Below the pieces are notes generated by a model that was not told the DNA's origin, ran no database searches, and worked only from the letters and a program-made list of their open reading frames with translations. A program made the position numbers and the translations under genes. A stretch of DNA of 64,000 bases from Benzoatithermus flavus (GTDB lineage Bacteria; Pseudomonadota; Alphaproteobacteria; Geminicoccales; Geminicoccaceae): assembly GCF_037908215.1 (NCBI RefSeq), contig NZ_JBBLZC010000003.1, positions 186,001 through 250,000 on the forward strand, read 5' to 3'. This document shows, piece after piece, positions 52,431 through 59,606 of the stretch; within the stretch, counting starts at the first letter, position 1, and every line of letters begins with the position of its first letter.

Positions 52431-52849
52431 CTGCTCCATCCGGCAAGTCATGCGGCCTTGGGCAGGAGGGCGATGCCGGGTTGGCGGTGCGGGCGATGGC
52501 GCCGTCGCTGTCCCCCGGTGACGGGCTGGCGGTGCGCGTTCCAGTGCTCGGTCGCCTGCGCGACGGCCTCGGCGACCTCCTCCCAGGTCTCGAAGCGGCG
52601 TCCCGCGAGGGCGCGCGAGCGCAGCACCTTCCACCGCGATGCCGGGCGGTGTCTCGCCCCGGCTGGCGCGCCAGCCGCCGCGGGCGCGCGCCAGCCGCCG
52701 CGCCGGGGCCGCCGCGAGCGGGCCAGCGCCTCCACCGCCGAGCGCTCCTCGGCGGGCAGGTCACGCAGGCAAACCGGCGGGCCACGCATGGCCCATCCAG
52801 GAGAGGCCACCACCATACCCCGCAACTTGCCGGATGAACCATTCAGCAG
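52428..52849 (-). mobile_element. Non-autonomous IS630-type miniature element, copy 2 (422 bp, inverted)
   Basis: Same length as the copy at 37951-38372, opposite orientation, about 99 percent identical. The coding differences seen are His to Arg in the N-terminal piece and Arg to His in the C-terminal piece; two further changes are visible in other frames. The ends carry the CATCCGGCAAGT inverted repeats. The internal frame on the minus strand again joins an IS630-like N-terminus to its C-terminus with no catalytic core. One end touches the dppA terminator; the other lies 46 bases from the RHH gene stop. The near identity implies recent movement or gene conversion. Confidence 0.8.
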
Positions 52850-52895
52850 CGCTGCGGAACCGGTGTATCGATGCGCTGGCCGATGCGGGACGGAA

Positions 52896-53177
52896 TCAGC
52901 ACTTCCCGCACACGGGGTTCCTCTGCGGTTCGTCCAGCTCGTCACCTTCCTGCGGCGGCGCGTCCGTGCCGCAGCTGCGCAGGAGAGCAAGAGCATCCGT
53001 CATATTCGCGCGGGCGGCGCGCTCGCGGAAATAGTCGGCCGTCCGCAAGGCCGATAGCTTCTCGGCGACGGCGACGTTGATGAACTGTTTCAGCGTCGTC
53101 CCCTCCTTCTTGGCGACACGTTCGGCTTCGGCCTCGAGATAGGACTGCAGCCGTAGAGCGTAGTTCGCTTGGGTCAT
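52896..53177 (-). CDS. Ribbon-helix-helix-like protein (orphan antitoxin type)
   Basis: A 93-residue protein. The first half, ALRLQSYLEAEAERVAKKEG followed by TTLKQFINVAVAEKLS, fits the HicB/CopG-like pattern of a short strand and two helices used for DNA binding. The C-terminal tail is acidic and ends CGKC. Such proteins usually pair with a downstream toxin; here the next DNA is the 422-bp mobile element, and no toxin gene is found on either side. Its ATG overlaps the stop of a 41-codon frame (ATGA), which itself overlaps the xylB stop, so it is likely read from the xylB transcript. Confidence 0.68.
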   Translation of the reverse strand: MTQANYALRLQSYLEAEAERVAKKEGTTLKQFINVAVAEKLSALRTADYFRERAARANMTDALALLRSCGTDAPPQEGDELDEPQRNPVCGKC

Positions 53178-53299
53178 GTCACACCCCCTCTCCATGCGCG
53201 CCACGCGGGGCCCGGCTGCTCGACCCGCACGCCCAGCCGTTCGCTGCCGGCGAAGCCACGCAGGCTGGACGTCAGGAGCCGATCGGCGCGGCCTTTCAT
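53174..53299 (-). CDS. Possible 41-residue coupling ORF between xylB and the RHH gene
   Basis: This frame starts with ATG overlapping the xylB stop (ATGA) and stops with TGA overlapping the ATG of the RHH gene (ATGA). The product (MKGRADRLLTSSLRGFAGSE...) has no recognised motif. The double overlap suits translational coupling or a degenerate gene, for example what is left of a DNA-binding or toxin gene. It may equally be chance. Confidence 0.3.
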   Translation of the reverse strand: MKGRADRLLTSSLRGFAGSERLGVRVEQPGPAWRAWRGGVT

Positions 53300-54828
53300 G
53301 ATTCGCTCGCGAAAGCGCCCGCGTCCTTGAGCGCCGGATAGAGCGCCCGGTAGCGGGCGTGGAGTGCTCGATAGCGTTCGGCCAGATCGACCTCGGCCCG
53401 GCGCGGCGCCGGTGCCGGCGGCACCGCCGCGCGCACGGCGCTCGCGAGATCCCGGTGCAGGCCGGCTCCCACCTGGGCGAGGATCGCGGCACCGAGCGCC
53501 GGCCCCTCGGCGGCGGTTCCCACCGTGAGCGGCGCGCGAAGCTGGGCGGCCAGGATCGCGCGCCAGAGCTCGGCCTTGGCACCGCCGCCCGTCAGCATGA
53601 TACCGGGCGGCTCGATCCCGAGCGCGCGCATCCGCTCGAGGCAGTCGGCGAAGGCGAAGCCCACGCCCTCGATCAAGGCACGGACGAGATGGCCGCGATG
53701 GTGGGCGAGGCTCAGGCCCACCCAGGCGCCGCGCGCGTGCGGATCCATGTGCGGCGAGCGCTCGCCGGCGAGGTAGGGCAGGAACAGGAGCCCTTCCGCA
53801 CCGGGCGGCACGGCTTCGGCCGTTCCCAGCAGCACCGCGAACGGGTCGAGCCCGTTCCTGGCCAGAAGATCGGCCTCGCCGGGCACGATCCGCTCCTTGA
53901 ACCATTGCAGGGCGCCGCCGGCCGAGAGGATGACGCCCATGAGATGATAGCCGCCCGGCACGGCGTCGCAGAAGGCGTTGAGGGATCCTTCCGGGTCGAT
54001 CCGCGGCGTCATGCTGTGGACGAACAGCGTGCCCGAGGTGCCGAGCGAGCAGACGCCGTGCCCTTCCTCGATCAGGCCCGCGCCGATGGCGGCGCAGGCA
54101 TTGTCGCCGCCTCCGGCCACTACCGGTGTTCCCGCCGGCAGGCCGGTGAGCGCGGCCGCCTCCTCGCTCACCCCGCCGGTCGGCTCCGGGCTCTCGAGCA
54201 CCTCGGGCAGCAGCTCGCGCCGGATGTCGAGGACGGTCAGCATCTCCTCGCTCCAGCGGCGCTGCCGGAGATCGAGCAGCAGCGTGCCCGAAGCGTCGGC
54301 CGCATCGGTGGCGTAGCCACCGGTCAGGCGCACGCGGACGAAGTCCTTGGGCAAGAGCAGCTTCGCGACGCGCGCGGCGGCCTCGGGCTCGTGCGCGCGC
54401 AGCCACAGGAGCTTCGGCGCCTGCATGCCGGTGCTGGCCCGGTTTCCCGTGATCTCGATCACCCGCTCGCGGCCGACCCGGCGCTCGATCTCGGCGCAGG
54501 CCGCGTGGGTACGGGCATCGTTCCAGAGCAACGCCGGGCGGATCGGCCGGTCGGCTTCGTCGAGGAACACCGAGCCGTGCATCTGGCCGGAAAGGCCGAT
54601 ACCCGTGATCCGGTGCGTGGAGCCGGCTGCCTCGACGAGGCGGCGCAGAACCACGACGGCCGCCTGCCACCAGTCCTCCGGGTCCTGCTCGGTCCAGCCG
54701 GGGCGCGGGGTGAGGAGCGGATAGGCGGCATCGGCGCGCGCCAGCACCTTCCCGCCGACGGAAAGCAGCACGCCCTTGGCACCGCTCGTGCCGATGTCGA
54801 TCCCTATCGTCGCGGGCTCTTCTTTCAT
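53296..54828 (-). CDS. xylB: Xylulokinase (FGGY-family sugar kinase)
   Basis: A 510-residue kinase that phosphorylates D-xylulose in the pentose catabolic route. It opens IGIDIGTSGAKGVLL, has SGQMHGSVFLD (phosphate-binding/active segment), GGGDNACAAIGAG, the FGGY helix region GVGFAFADCLERM and the ATP-binding GGGAKAELW. Length matches XylB. Xylose isomerase or transporter genes are not present, so its sugar could be another ketose. It is divergent from the histidine operon across a 139-bp gap. Confidence 0.9.
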   Translation of the reverse strand: MKEEPATIGIDIGTSGAKGVLLSVGGKVLARADAAYPLLTPRPGWTEQDPEDWWQAAVVVLRRLVEAAGSTHRITGIGLSGQMHGSVFLDEADRPIRPALLWNDARTHAACAEIERRVGRERVIEITGNRASTGMQAPKLLWLRAHEPEAAARVAKLLLPKDFVRVRLTGGYATDAADASGTLLLDLRQRRWSEEMLTVLDIRRELLPEVLESPEPTGGVSEEAAALTGLPAGTPVVAGGGDNACAAIGAGLIEEGHGVCSLGTSGTLFVHSMTPRIDPEGSLNAFCDAVPGGYHLMGVILSAGGALQWFKERIVPGEADLLARNGLDPFAVLLGTAEAVPPGAEGLLFLPYLAGERSPHMDPHARGAWVGLSLAHHRGHLVRALIEGVGFAFADCLERMRALGIEPPGIMLTGGGAKAELWRAILAAQLRAPLTVGTAAEGPALGAAILAQVGAGLHRDLASAVRAAVPPAPAPRRAEVDLAERYRALHARYRALYPALKDAGAFASES

Positions 54829-54967
54829 GGCTCGAGGTCGTCTCCTGGTTCGGTCTCGCCTGCGCGACTTTACGCCGATCCGGCCGTCCTCTATAGCATG
54901 CGTCCGCCTCGCGGCGTTCCGGCGCCGCTTGCCGTCCGTCCTTTCGATCACGAGGCTTCGAGCTCCC

Positions 54968-55849
54968 GTGTCTTCCGCCGATCCTGCGCGCAACGGCTTC
55001 GTCCACCTCGCCCTGCCCAAGGGGCGCATGGAGGAGGGGGTGATGCGCCTCCTCGGCGATGCCGGCATCCGCCTGACCTTCGACCGGCGCGGCTACCGGC
55101 CGACCATCTCGCTCGACGGCTTCGAGACCAAGATCCTGAAGCCGCAGAACATCGTCGAGATGCTGCACATGGGCTCGCGCGACCTCGGCTTCGCCGGTGC
55201 GGATTGGGTGGCGGAGAAGGGGGTCGATCTCGTCGAGCTGGTCGACACCGGCCTCGACCCCGTGCGGATCGTGGCCGCGGCCGGTCCCGAGTTCCTGGAC
55301 GGCGGCAGGCCCAGGCACGCGGGCTTCCTGGTCGCGACCGAGTACGAGCGCATCACCCGCTCCTGGCTCGAGCAGCGTGGTTACGACGGCAGGGTCGTGC
55401 GCTCCTATGGCGCCACCGAGGTGTTCCCGCCCGAGGACGCCGACTGCATCGTCGACAACACGGCGACCGGCGCCACGCTCAAGGCCAACGGCCTTCTGAT
55501 CTTCGACGAGCTGATGCGCTCCTCGACCCGGCTCTTCGCCTGTCCGCGCTCTCTGGACGACCCGGAGAAGCGGGCACGGATCGAGCATTTCGTGCTGCTC
55601 GTGCGCTCGGTCCTCGATGCGAGAAAGCGGGTCATGCTCGAGGTCAACGTGCCGGGCGACCGGCTCGAAGCCGTGGTCGCGATCCTGCCCTGCATGCGGG
55701 AGCCGACGATAGCACCCTTGCACCACGATGCCGGCTTCGCGGTGAAGGCCGCCGTGCCCAGGACCGACCTGCCCGAGCTGATCCGCGCCATCAAGGAGCG
55801 GGGCGGCACCGACATTGTCGTCTCCGGCATAGCGCAGATCGTGCCATGA
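54968..55849 (+). CDS. hisG: ATP phosphoribosyltransferase, long form
   Basis: A 293-residue enzyme that commits PRPP and ATP to histidine synthesis. It has LALPKGRMEEGVMRLLGDAG at the N-terminus, the core GADWVAEKGVDLVELVDTGLD and the PRPP-binding IVDNTATGATLKANGL. The C-terminal regulatory domain (KRVMLEVNVPGDRLEAV, SGIAQIVP) marks the long, histidine-inhibited form that does not need HisZ. The GTG start at 54968 is the best available, since upstream residues look non-coding. Its stop overlaps hisB (ATGA). It heads a seven-gene plus-strand cluster. Confidence 0.95.
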   Translation: MSSADPARNGFVHLALPKGRMEEGVMRLLGDAGIRLTFDRRGYRPTISLDGFETKILKPQNIVEMLHMGSRDLGFAGADWVAEKGVDLVELVDTGLDPVRIVAAAGPEFLDGGRPRHAGFLVATEYERITRSWLEQRGYDGRVVRSYGATEVFPPEDADCIVDNTATGATLKANGLLIFDELMRSSTRLFACPRSLDDPEKRARIEHFVLLVRSVLDARKRVMLEVNVPGDRLEAVVAILPCMREPTIAPLHHDAGFAVKAAVPRTDLPELIRAIKERGGTDIVVSGIAQIVP

Positions 55850-56448
55850 GCGAGATCATCCCCATGCCGCGCACCGCCCGGATCGAGCGCCGCACCGGCG
55901 AGACCGACGTGCGGGTCGAGCTCGTCCTCGACGGCGACGGTCAGTCGGACGTCGAGACCGGGATCGGCTTCCTCGACCACATGCTGACCGCGCTCGCCAG
56001 GCACGGGCGCTTCGACCTCCAGCTCAACTGCGAGGGCGATCTCGAGGTCGACGACCACCACACGGCCGAGGACTGCGCCCTGGCCCTAGGTGCCGCGTTC
56101 GATCGGGCGCTGGGCGAGCGCCGCGGCATCCGCCGCTTCGGCCATGCCTACGCCCCGCTCGACGAGGCGCTCGCGCGCGTCGTGGTCGACTTCTCCGGCC
56201 GCCCTTCGGCGCACGTCGACATCGGCTTTCGCCGCGAACGGATCGGCGAGATCGCGACCGAGAATCTGACCCATTTCTTCGTCTCGCTCGCCACGACCGC
56301 CCGCATGACGCTGCACGTCGACGTGCTCAAGGGCGAGAACGATCATCACCGCGCCGAGGCCGCATTCAAGGCCCTGGCCCTCGCGCTGCGTCAGGCGGTA
56401 TCCTCGGACGGCTCGGGCGAGGTGCCGAGCACCAAGGGCGTGCTCTAG
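55846..56448 (+). CDS. hisB: Imidazoleglycerol-phosphate dehydratase
   Basis: A 200-residue monofunctional HisB. The Mn2+-binding His clusters are in GIGFLDHM, DDHHTAEDCALALG and the C-terminal NDHHRAEAAFKALA. It dehydrates imidazole-glycerol phosphate to imidazole-acetol phosphate. The ATG overlaps the hisG stop. There is no fused histidinol-phosphatase domain, so that step must be provided elsewhere. The gene after it, three bases downstream, is not a his gene but a Uma2-family gene. Confidence 0.96.
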   Translation: MSEIIPMPRTARIERRTGETDVRVELVLDGDGQSDVETGIGFLDHMLTALARHGRFDLQLNCEGDLEVDDHHTAEDCALALGAAFDRALGERRGIRRFGHAYAPLDEALARVVVDFSGRPSAHVDIGFRRERIGEIATENLTHFFVSLATTARMTLHVDVLKGENDHHRAEAAFKALALALRQAVSSDGSGEVPSTKGVL

Positions 56449-56451
56449 AAG

Positions 56452-57027
56452 ATGGCCAAGCGACGCGCGGAGAGCGACCTGCCGCGAACCGTGGAGGAGT
56501 TCGACCGCTGGTATGCGCAGCGGCCGGAACGCTGGGAGTTCATCGCCGGCGTGCCGGTGATGATGGTGCCGGGGGCGAACAACCGCACCATCATCAAGGG
56601 CAACGTGTTTCGGCCCCTTGCCAGCAGGCTTGCCGGCAAGCCTTGCCGGCCGCTCGGCGACGGCCCTGAGGTGAAGAGCCATCAGCTCTCTGCGATTCCT
56701 GTGGTCGTGACCTGCAGCCCCGTGGAAGGCCGTGCCGGCCACATTACCGATCCGGCGGTCATCGTCGAGATGCTCTCGCCTTCGTCGGAGCGGGACGACA
56801 CCGGCCGCAAGTGGCAGGGCTATTGCCTGATTCCTTCGCTCCGCCATTACCTCGCCGTGGCGCAGGACAAGCGGTTCGTCACGGTGCACACCCGCACCGG
56901 CCCCGACTCGTTCGAGGAGCGGTTCTATCTGGGCGGCACCATCGACCTGCCCGCGATCGGTGCCCAGCTCTCGCTCGACGAGATCTACGAGGGCGTCACC
57001 TTCGAGGCCGAGCCCGCCGATGACTGA
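56452..57027 (+). CDS. Uma2-family (DUF820) protein inside the his operon, likely inactive nuclease fold
   Basis: A 191-residue protein with the Uma2 layout: RWEFIAGVPVMM (compare 'ELIDGEP'), a central strand IPVVVTC, then DPAVIVEMLSPSSERDD and RHYLAVAQDKRFV. Uma2 members have a PD-(D/E)XK-like fold. The usual 'PDV.V.C' strand with its acidic residue reads IPVVVTC here, so that Asp is missing, while Glu106 (VEMLSP) and Lys120 remain. This suggests reduced or lost catalysis. It begins three bases after hisB and its last codons overlap the hisH start, so it is co-translated with histidine genes. No functional link to histidine is known. Confidence 0.85.
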   Translation: MAKRRAESDLPRTVEEFDRWYAQRPERWEFIAGVPVMMVPGANNRTIIKGNVFRPLASRLAGKPCRPLGDGPEVKSHQLSAIPVVVTCSPVEGRAGHITDPAVIVEMLSPSSERDDTGRKWQGYCLIPSLRHYLAVAQDKRFVTVHTRTGPDSFEERFYLGGTIDLPAIGAQLSLDEIYEGVTFEAEPADD

Positions 57028-57613
57028 AGTCGTGATCGTCCCGACCGGCACGGCGAACATCGCCTCGGTCATGGCCGCGTTCCGGCGGCTGGGCGCTAGC
57101 CCGCGCGTGAGCGAGGCGGCGGGCGACGTGCTCGCGGCGAGCCACGTCATGCTGCCCGGTGTCGGCGCTTTCGGCGCCTCCATGGCGCGCCTCGTCCAGC
57201 ACGGGCTCGACCGGGTGCTCAAGGAGCGGATCGCTGCCGACCGGCCGACGATCGCCATCTGTGTCGGCCACCAGCTCCTGTTCGAGCGCAGCGAGGAGAG
57301 CCCCGGTGTTCCGGGGCTCGGCGTCGTGCCGGGCGAGGTCGGACGCTTCCCGGCCGATGTCCGGGTGCCGCAGTTCGGCTGGAATCACGTCCGGGCGGGC
57401 GAGGACAGCCGGCTGCTCGAGGACGGCTACGCCTACTTCGCCAACAGCTACCGCGCCACGGAAGCGCCGGGCTGGACGATCGCCACGGCGACGCACGGCG
57501 GCCCCTTCGTCGCCGCCATGGAGCGCGGCAACGTGATCGGCTGCCAGTTCCATCCCGAGCTGTCGGGCGCTTATGGTGCGGCCCTTCTGTCGCGCTTCCT
57601 GGAGCTCGCCTGA
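57020..57613 (+). CDS. hisH: Imidazole glycerol phosphate synthase, glutaminase subunit
   Basis: A 197-residue class I glutamine amidotransferase that feeds ammonia to HisF. The catalytic triad is Cys81 (AICVGHQLLF), His178 and Glu180 (CQFHPELSG). The oxyanion-region motif LPGVGAFG and the interface segment FGWNHV are also present. The nucleophile elbow reads CVGHQ rather than the usual CLGMQ, a minor variation. The ATG overlaps the uma2 stop by eight bases, and the stop overlaps hisF by one base. Confidence 0.95.
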   Translation: MTEVVIVPTGTANIASVMAAFRRLGASPRVSEAAGDVLAASHVMLPGVGAFGASMARLVQHGLDRVLKERIAADRPTIAICVGHQLLFERSEESPGVPGLGVVPGEVGRFPADVRVPQFGWNHVRAGEDSRLLEDGYAYFANSYRATEAPGWTIATATHGGPFVAAMERGNVIGCQFHPELSGAYGAALLSRFLELA

Positions 57614-58365
57614 TGCTCACCTCGCGCATCATTCCCTGCCTCGACGTGAGCCACGGCCGCGTCGTGAAGGGGGTCAGGTTCCAAGGCCTGCGCGATGCCG
57701 GCGATCCCGCCGAGCGCGCCAGGCTCTACGAGGACACGGGGGCGGACGAGATCGTCATCCTCGACGTCTCGGCGACACCCGAGGGCCGCGGCCACCAGCA
57801 CGAGACCGTGCGCCGTGTGCGCGAGGTGCTCTCGATCCCGCTCACCGTGGGCGGCGGCGTGCGCACGGTCGAGGATGCCTGGCACCTGCTCGAGGCCGGG
57901 GCCGACAAGGTCTCGGTCAACACGGCAGCGGTGGAGCGGCCGGAGCTCCTGACCGAGATAGCGGACCGCTTCGGCCGGCAGTGCTGTGTGATCGCCATCG
58001 ATGCCGCATTCCGCGACGGACGGTTCGAGGTGCTGGTCAATGGTGGGCGCAAGGGCACCGGGATCGATGCGGTCCAGTGGGCGCAAGAGGCCGAGCGGCG
58101 CGGGGCGGGAGAGATCCTCCTGACCTCCTGGGACAAGGACGGTACCCGCTCCGGCTACGATCTCGCGCTCACGCGCGCCGTGGCCGAGGCCGTGCACGTG
58201 CCGGTGATCGCGTCCGGCGGTGCCAACTCGGCCGAGCACATCCGGGAAGCCTTCGCTGCCGGAGCCGACGCCGTGCTCGCGGCCTCGATCTTCCACGACG
58301 GCGACACCACGCCGAACGACGTCAAGCTCTACCTGCAAGAGCACGGAATCCGGGTGCGGCCTTGA
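57613..58365 (+). CDS. hisF: Imidazole glycerol phosphate synthase, cyclase subunit
   Basis: A 250-residue TIM barrel that converts PRFAR and ammonia to imidazole-glycerol phosphate and AICAR. It starts LTSRIIPCLDVSHGRVVKG with catalytic Asp11 in CLDV, has LTVGGGVRTVED, AIDAAFRDG, and EILLTSWDKDGTRSGYDL with the second catalytic Asp. The spelling 'LTSWDKDGTRSGYD' is, from memory, more like HisF of non-alphaproteobacterial phyla than the usual alphaproteobacterial 'LTSMDRDGTKSG', a hint of transfer. Gene order here is hisH-hisF, without hisA in between. Confidence 0.96.
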   Translation: MLTSRIIPCLDVSHGRVVKGVRFQGLRDAGDPAERARLYEDTGADEIVILDVSATPEGRGHQHETVRRVREVLSIPLTVGGGVRTVEDAWHLLEAGADKVSVNTAAVERPELLTEIADRFGRQCCVIAIDAAFRDGRFEVLVNGGRKGTGIDAVQWAQEAERRGAGEILLTSWDKDGTRSGYDLALTRAVAEAVHVPVIASGGANSAEHIREAFAAGADAVLAASIFHDGDTTPNDVKLYLQEHGIRVRP

Positions 58366-59606
58366 TCATCCCCAGCATCGACCTCCAGGGCGGCCAGACC
58401 GTCCAGCTCGTGGGCGGCGAGAAGAAGGCGATCGACGCGGGCGACCCCGTACCGATCGCCGAGCGCTTCTCCATCGCGGGCGAGATCGCGGTGATCGATC
58501 TCGACGCCGCCATGCGCACAGGCTCCAACGCGCACCTGATCGAGGGTCTGCTGCCGCGCTTCGCCTGCCGGGTAGGCGGCGGCATCCGCGACGTCGCGAC
58601 CGCGATCCGCTGGCTCGACCAGGGGGCGCGCAAGGTCATCCTCGGCACGGCCGCGACGCCCGAGATCCTCTCCCGACTCCCGCGCGAGCGGGTGATCGCC
58701 GCCCTCGACGCGAAGCACGGCGAGGTCGTGGTCGAGGGCTGGAAGCAGGGGACGGGCAGGAGCATCCTTGAGCGCATCGCGGAGCTGAAGCCCTATGTGG
58801 GCGGCTTTCTCGTCACCTTCGTCGAGCTCGAGGGCCGGATGGGCGGCACCAATCTCGAGCTCGCGAAGGCGGTCGTGGATGCTGCCGGCAAGGATTGTCG
58901 GGTCACGATCGCGGGCGGGGTGACGACGGCCGAGGAGATCAGAGCGCTCGATGCGATCGGGGCGGACGCCCAGGTCGGCATGGCGCTCTATACCGGCAAA
59001 CTCGATCTCGCCGACGCCATCATGGCGCCGCTTACGACCGACCGCCCGGACGGGCTCTATCCCACGGTCGTGGTCGACGAGCGCGGCATTGCACTGGGCC
59101 TCGTCTATTCCTCGCAGGATTCCATCCGCGAGTCGGTGCGGCGGCGGATGGGGATCTACCAGTCGCGCTCGCGGGGCCTTTGGGTCAAGGGCGAGACCAG
59201 TGGTGCTACCCAGGAGCTCTTGCGCATCGATCTCGATTGCGACCGCGACAGCCCCCGCTTCGTCGTGCGGCAGAAGGAGCCCGGCTTCTGCCACGAGGAC
59301 ACCATGACCTGCTGGGGCGAGGATGCGGGCCTCGGCCGGCTCTACCGCACGCTGCGGCAGCGGCGCGAGCAGGCGCCGCCGGGCAGCTACACGGCGAAGC
59401 TGTTCGCCGACCCCGATCTCCTCGCCGCCAAGCTCCGCGAGGAGGCGCAGGAGTTGACGGAGGCGACGGAACGCGAGCACGTGGTCTGGGAGGCCGCCGA
59501 CGTGCTCTACTTCACGCTGGCGCGGCTGGCGAAGGAAGGGATCGACCTGGCCGAGGTCGAAGCGCATCTCGACCGGCGCGCGCTCAAGGTGACGCGTCGG
59601 GGATGA
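58362..59606 (+). CDS. hisAIE: Trifunctional HisA-like / HisI / HisE fusion protein
   Basis: One 414-residue frame without internal stop carries three enzymes. Residues 1-225: HisA-like barrel with Asp7 (PSIDLQGG), VGGGIRD, Asp116 (ALDAKHG) and GWKQGTG; the usual DGT acid is Glu157 (VELEGRMGG). Residues 226-320: HisI (AMP cyclohydrolase) with KGETSG, DCDRD and Zn ligands Cys293, Cys310 and Cys317. Residues 321-414: HisE (ATP pyrophosphohydrolase) with LREEAQELTEA and WEAADVLYF. Short strings such as TDRPDGLY, LGLVYSS, GFCH and the final LKVTRR match, from memory, the I-E part of fungal HIS4. TTG start overlapping the hisF stop (TTGA). It supplies steps 2, 3 and 4 of the pathway. Confidence 0.9.
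   Translation: MIIPSIDLQGGQTVQLVGGEKKAIDAGDPVPIAERFSIAGEIAVIDLDAAMRTGSNAHLIEGLLPRFACRVGGGIRDVATAIRWLDQGARKVILGTAATPEILSRLPRERVIAALDAKHGEVVVEGWKQGTGRSILERIAELKPYVGGFLVTFVELEGRMGGTNLELAKAVVDAAGKDCRVTIAGGVTTAEEIRALDAIGADAQVGMALYTGKLDLADAIMAPLTTDRPDGLYPTVVVDERGIALGLVYSSQDSIRESVRRRMGIYQSRSRGLWVKGETSGATQELLRIDLDCDRDSPRFVVRQKEPGFCHEDTMTCWGEDAGLGRLYRTLRQRREQAPPGSYTAKLFADPDLLAAKLREEAQELTEATEREHVVWEAADVLYFTLARLAKEGIDLAEVEAHLDRRALKVTRRG

Noticed and set aside
37951..52849. Composite transposon formed by the two 422-bp elements
   Set aside because: Neither copy encodes a full transposase and the 14-kb interior holds core-like genes, so a cargo transposon is not supported.
53359..55800. Long plus-strand frame running from xylB antisense into hisB
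   Set aside because: Only the last part (from 55846) is a gene, hisB. The upstream part is the complement of xylB.
59036..59606. A separate hisIE gene instead of a fusion
   Set aside because: No stop, start codon with ribosome-binding site, or frame change was seen at the barrel/HisI junction around residues 222-230. The reading frame is continuous.
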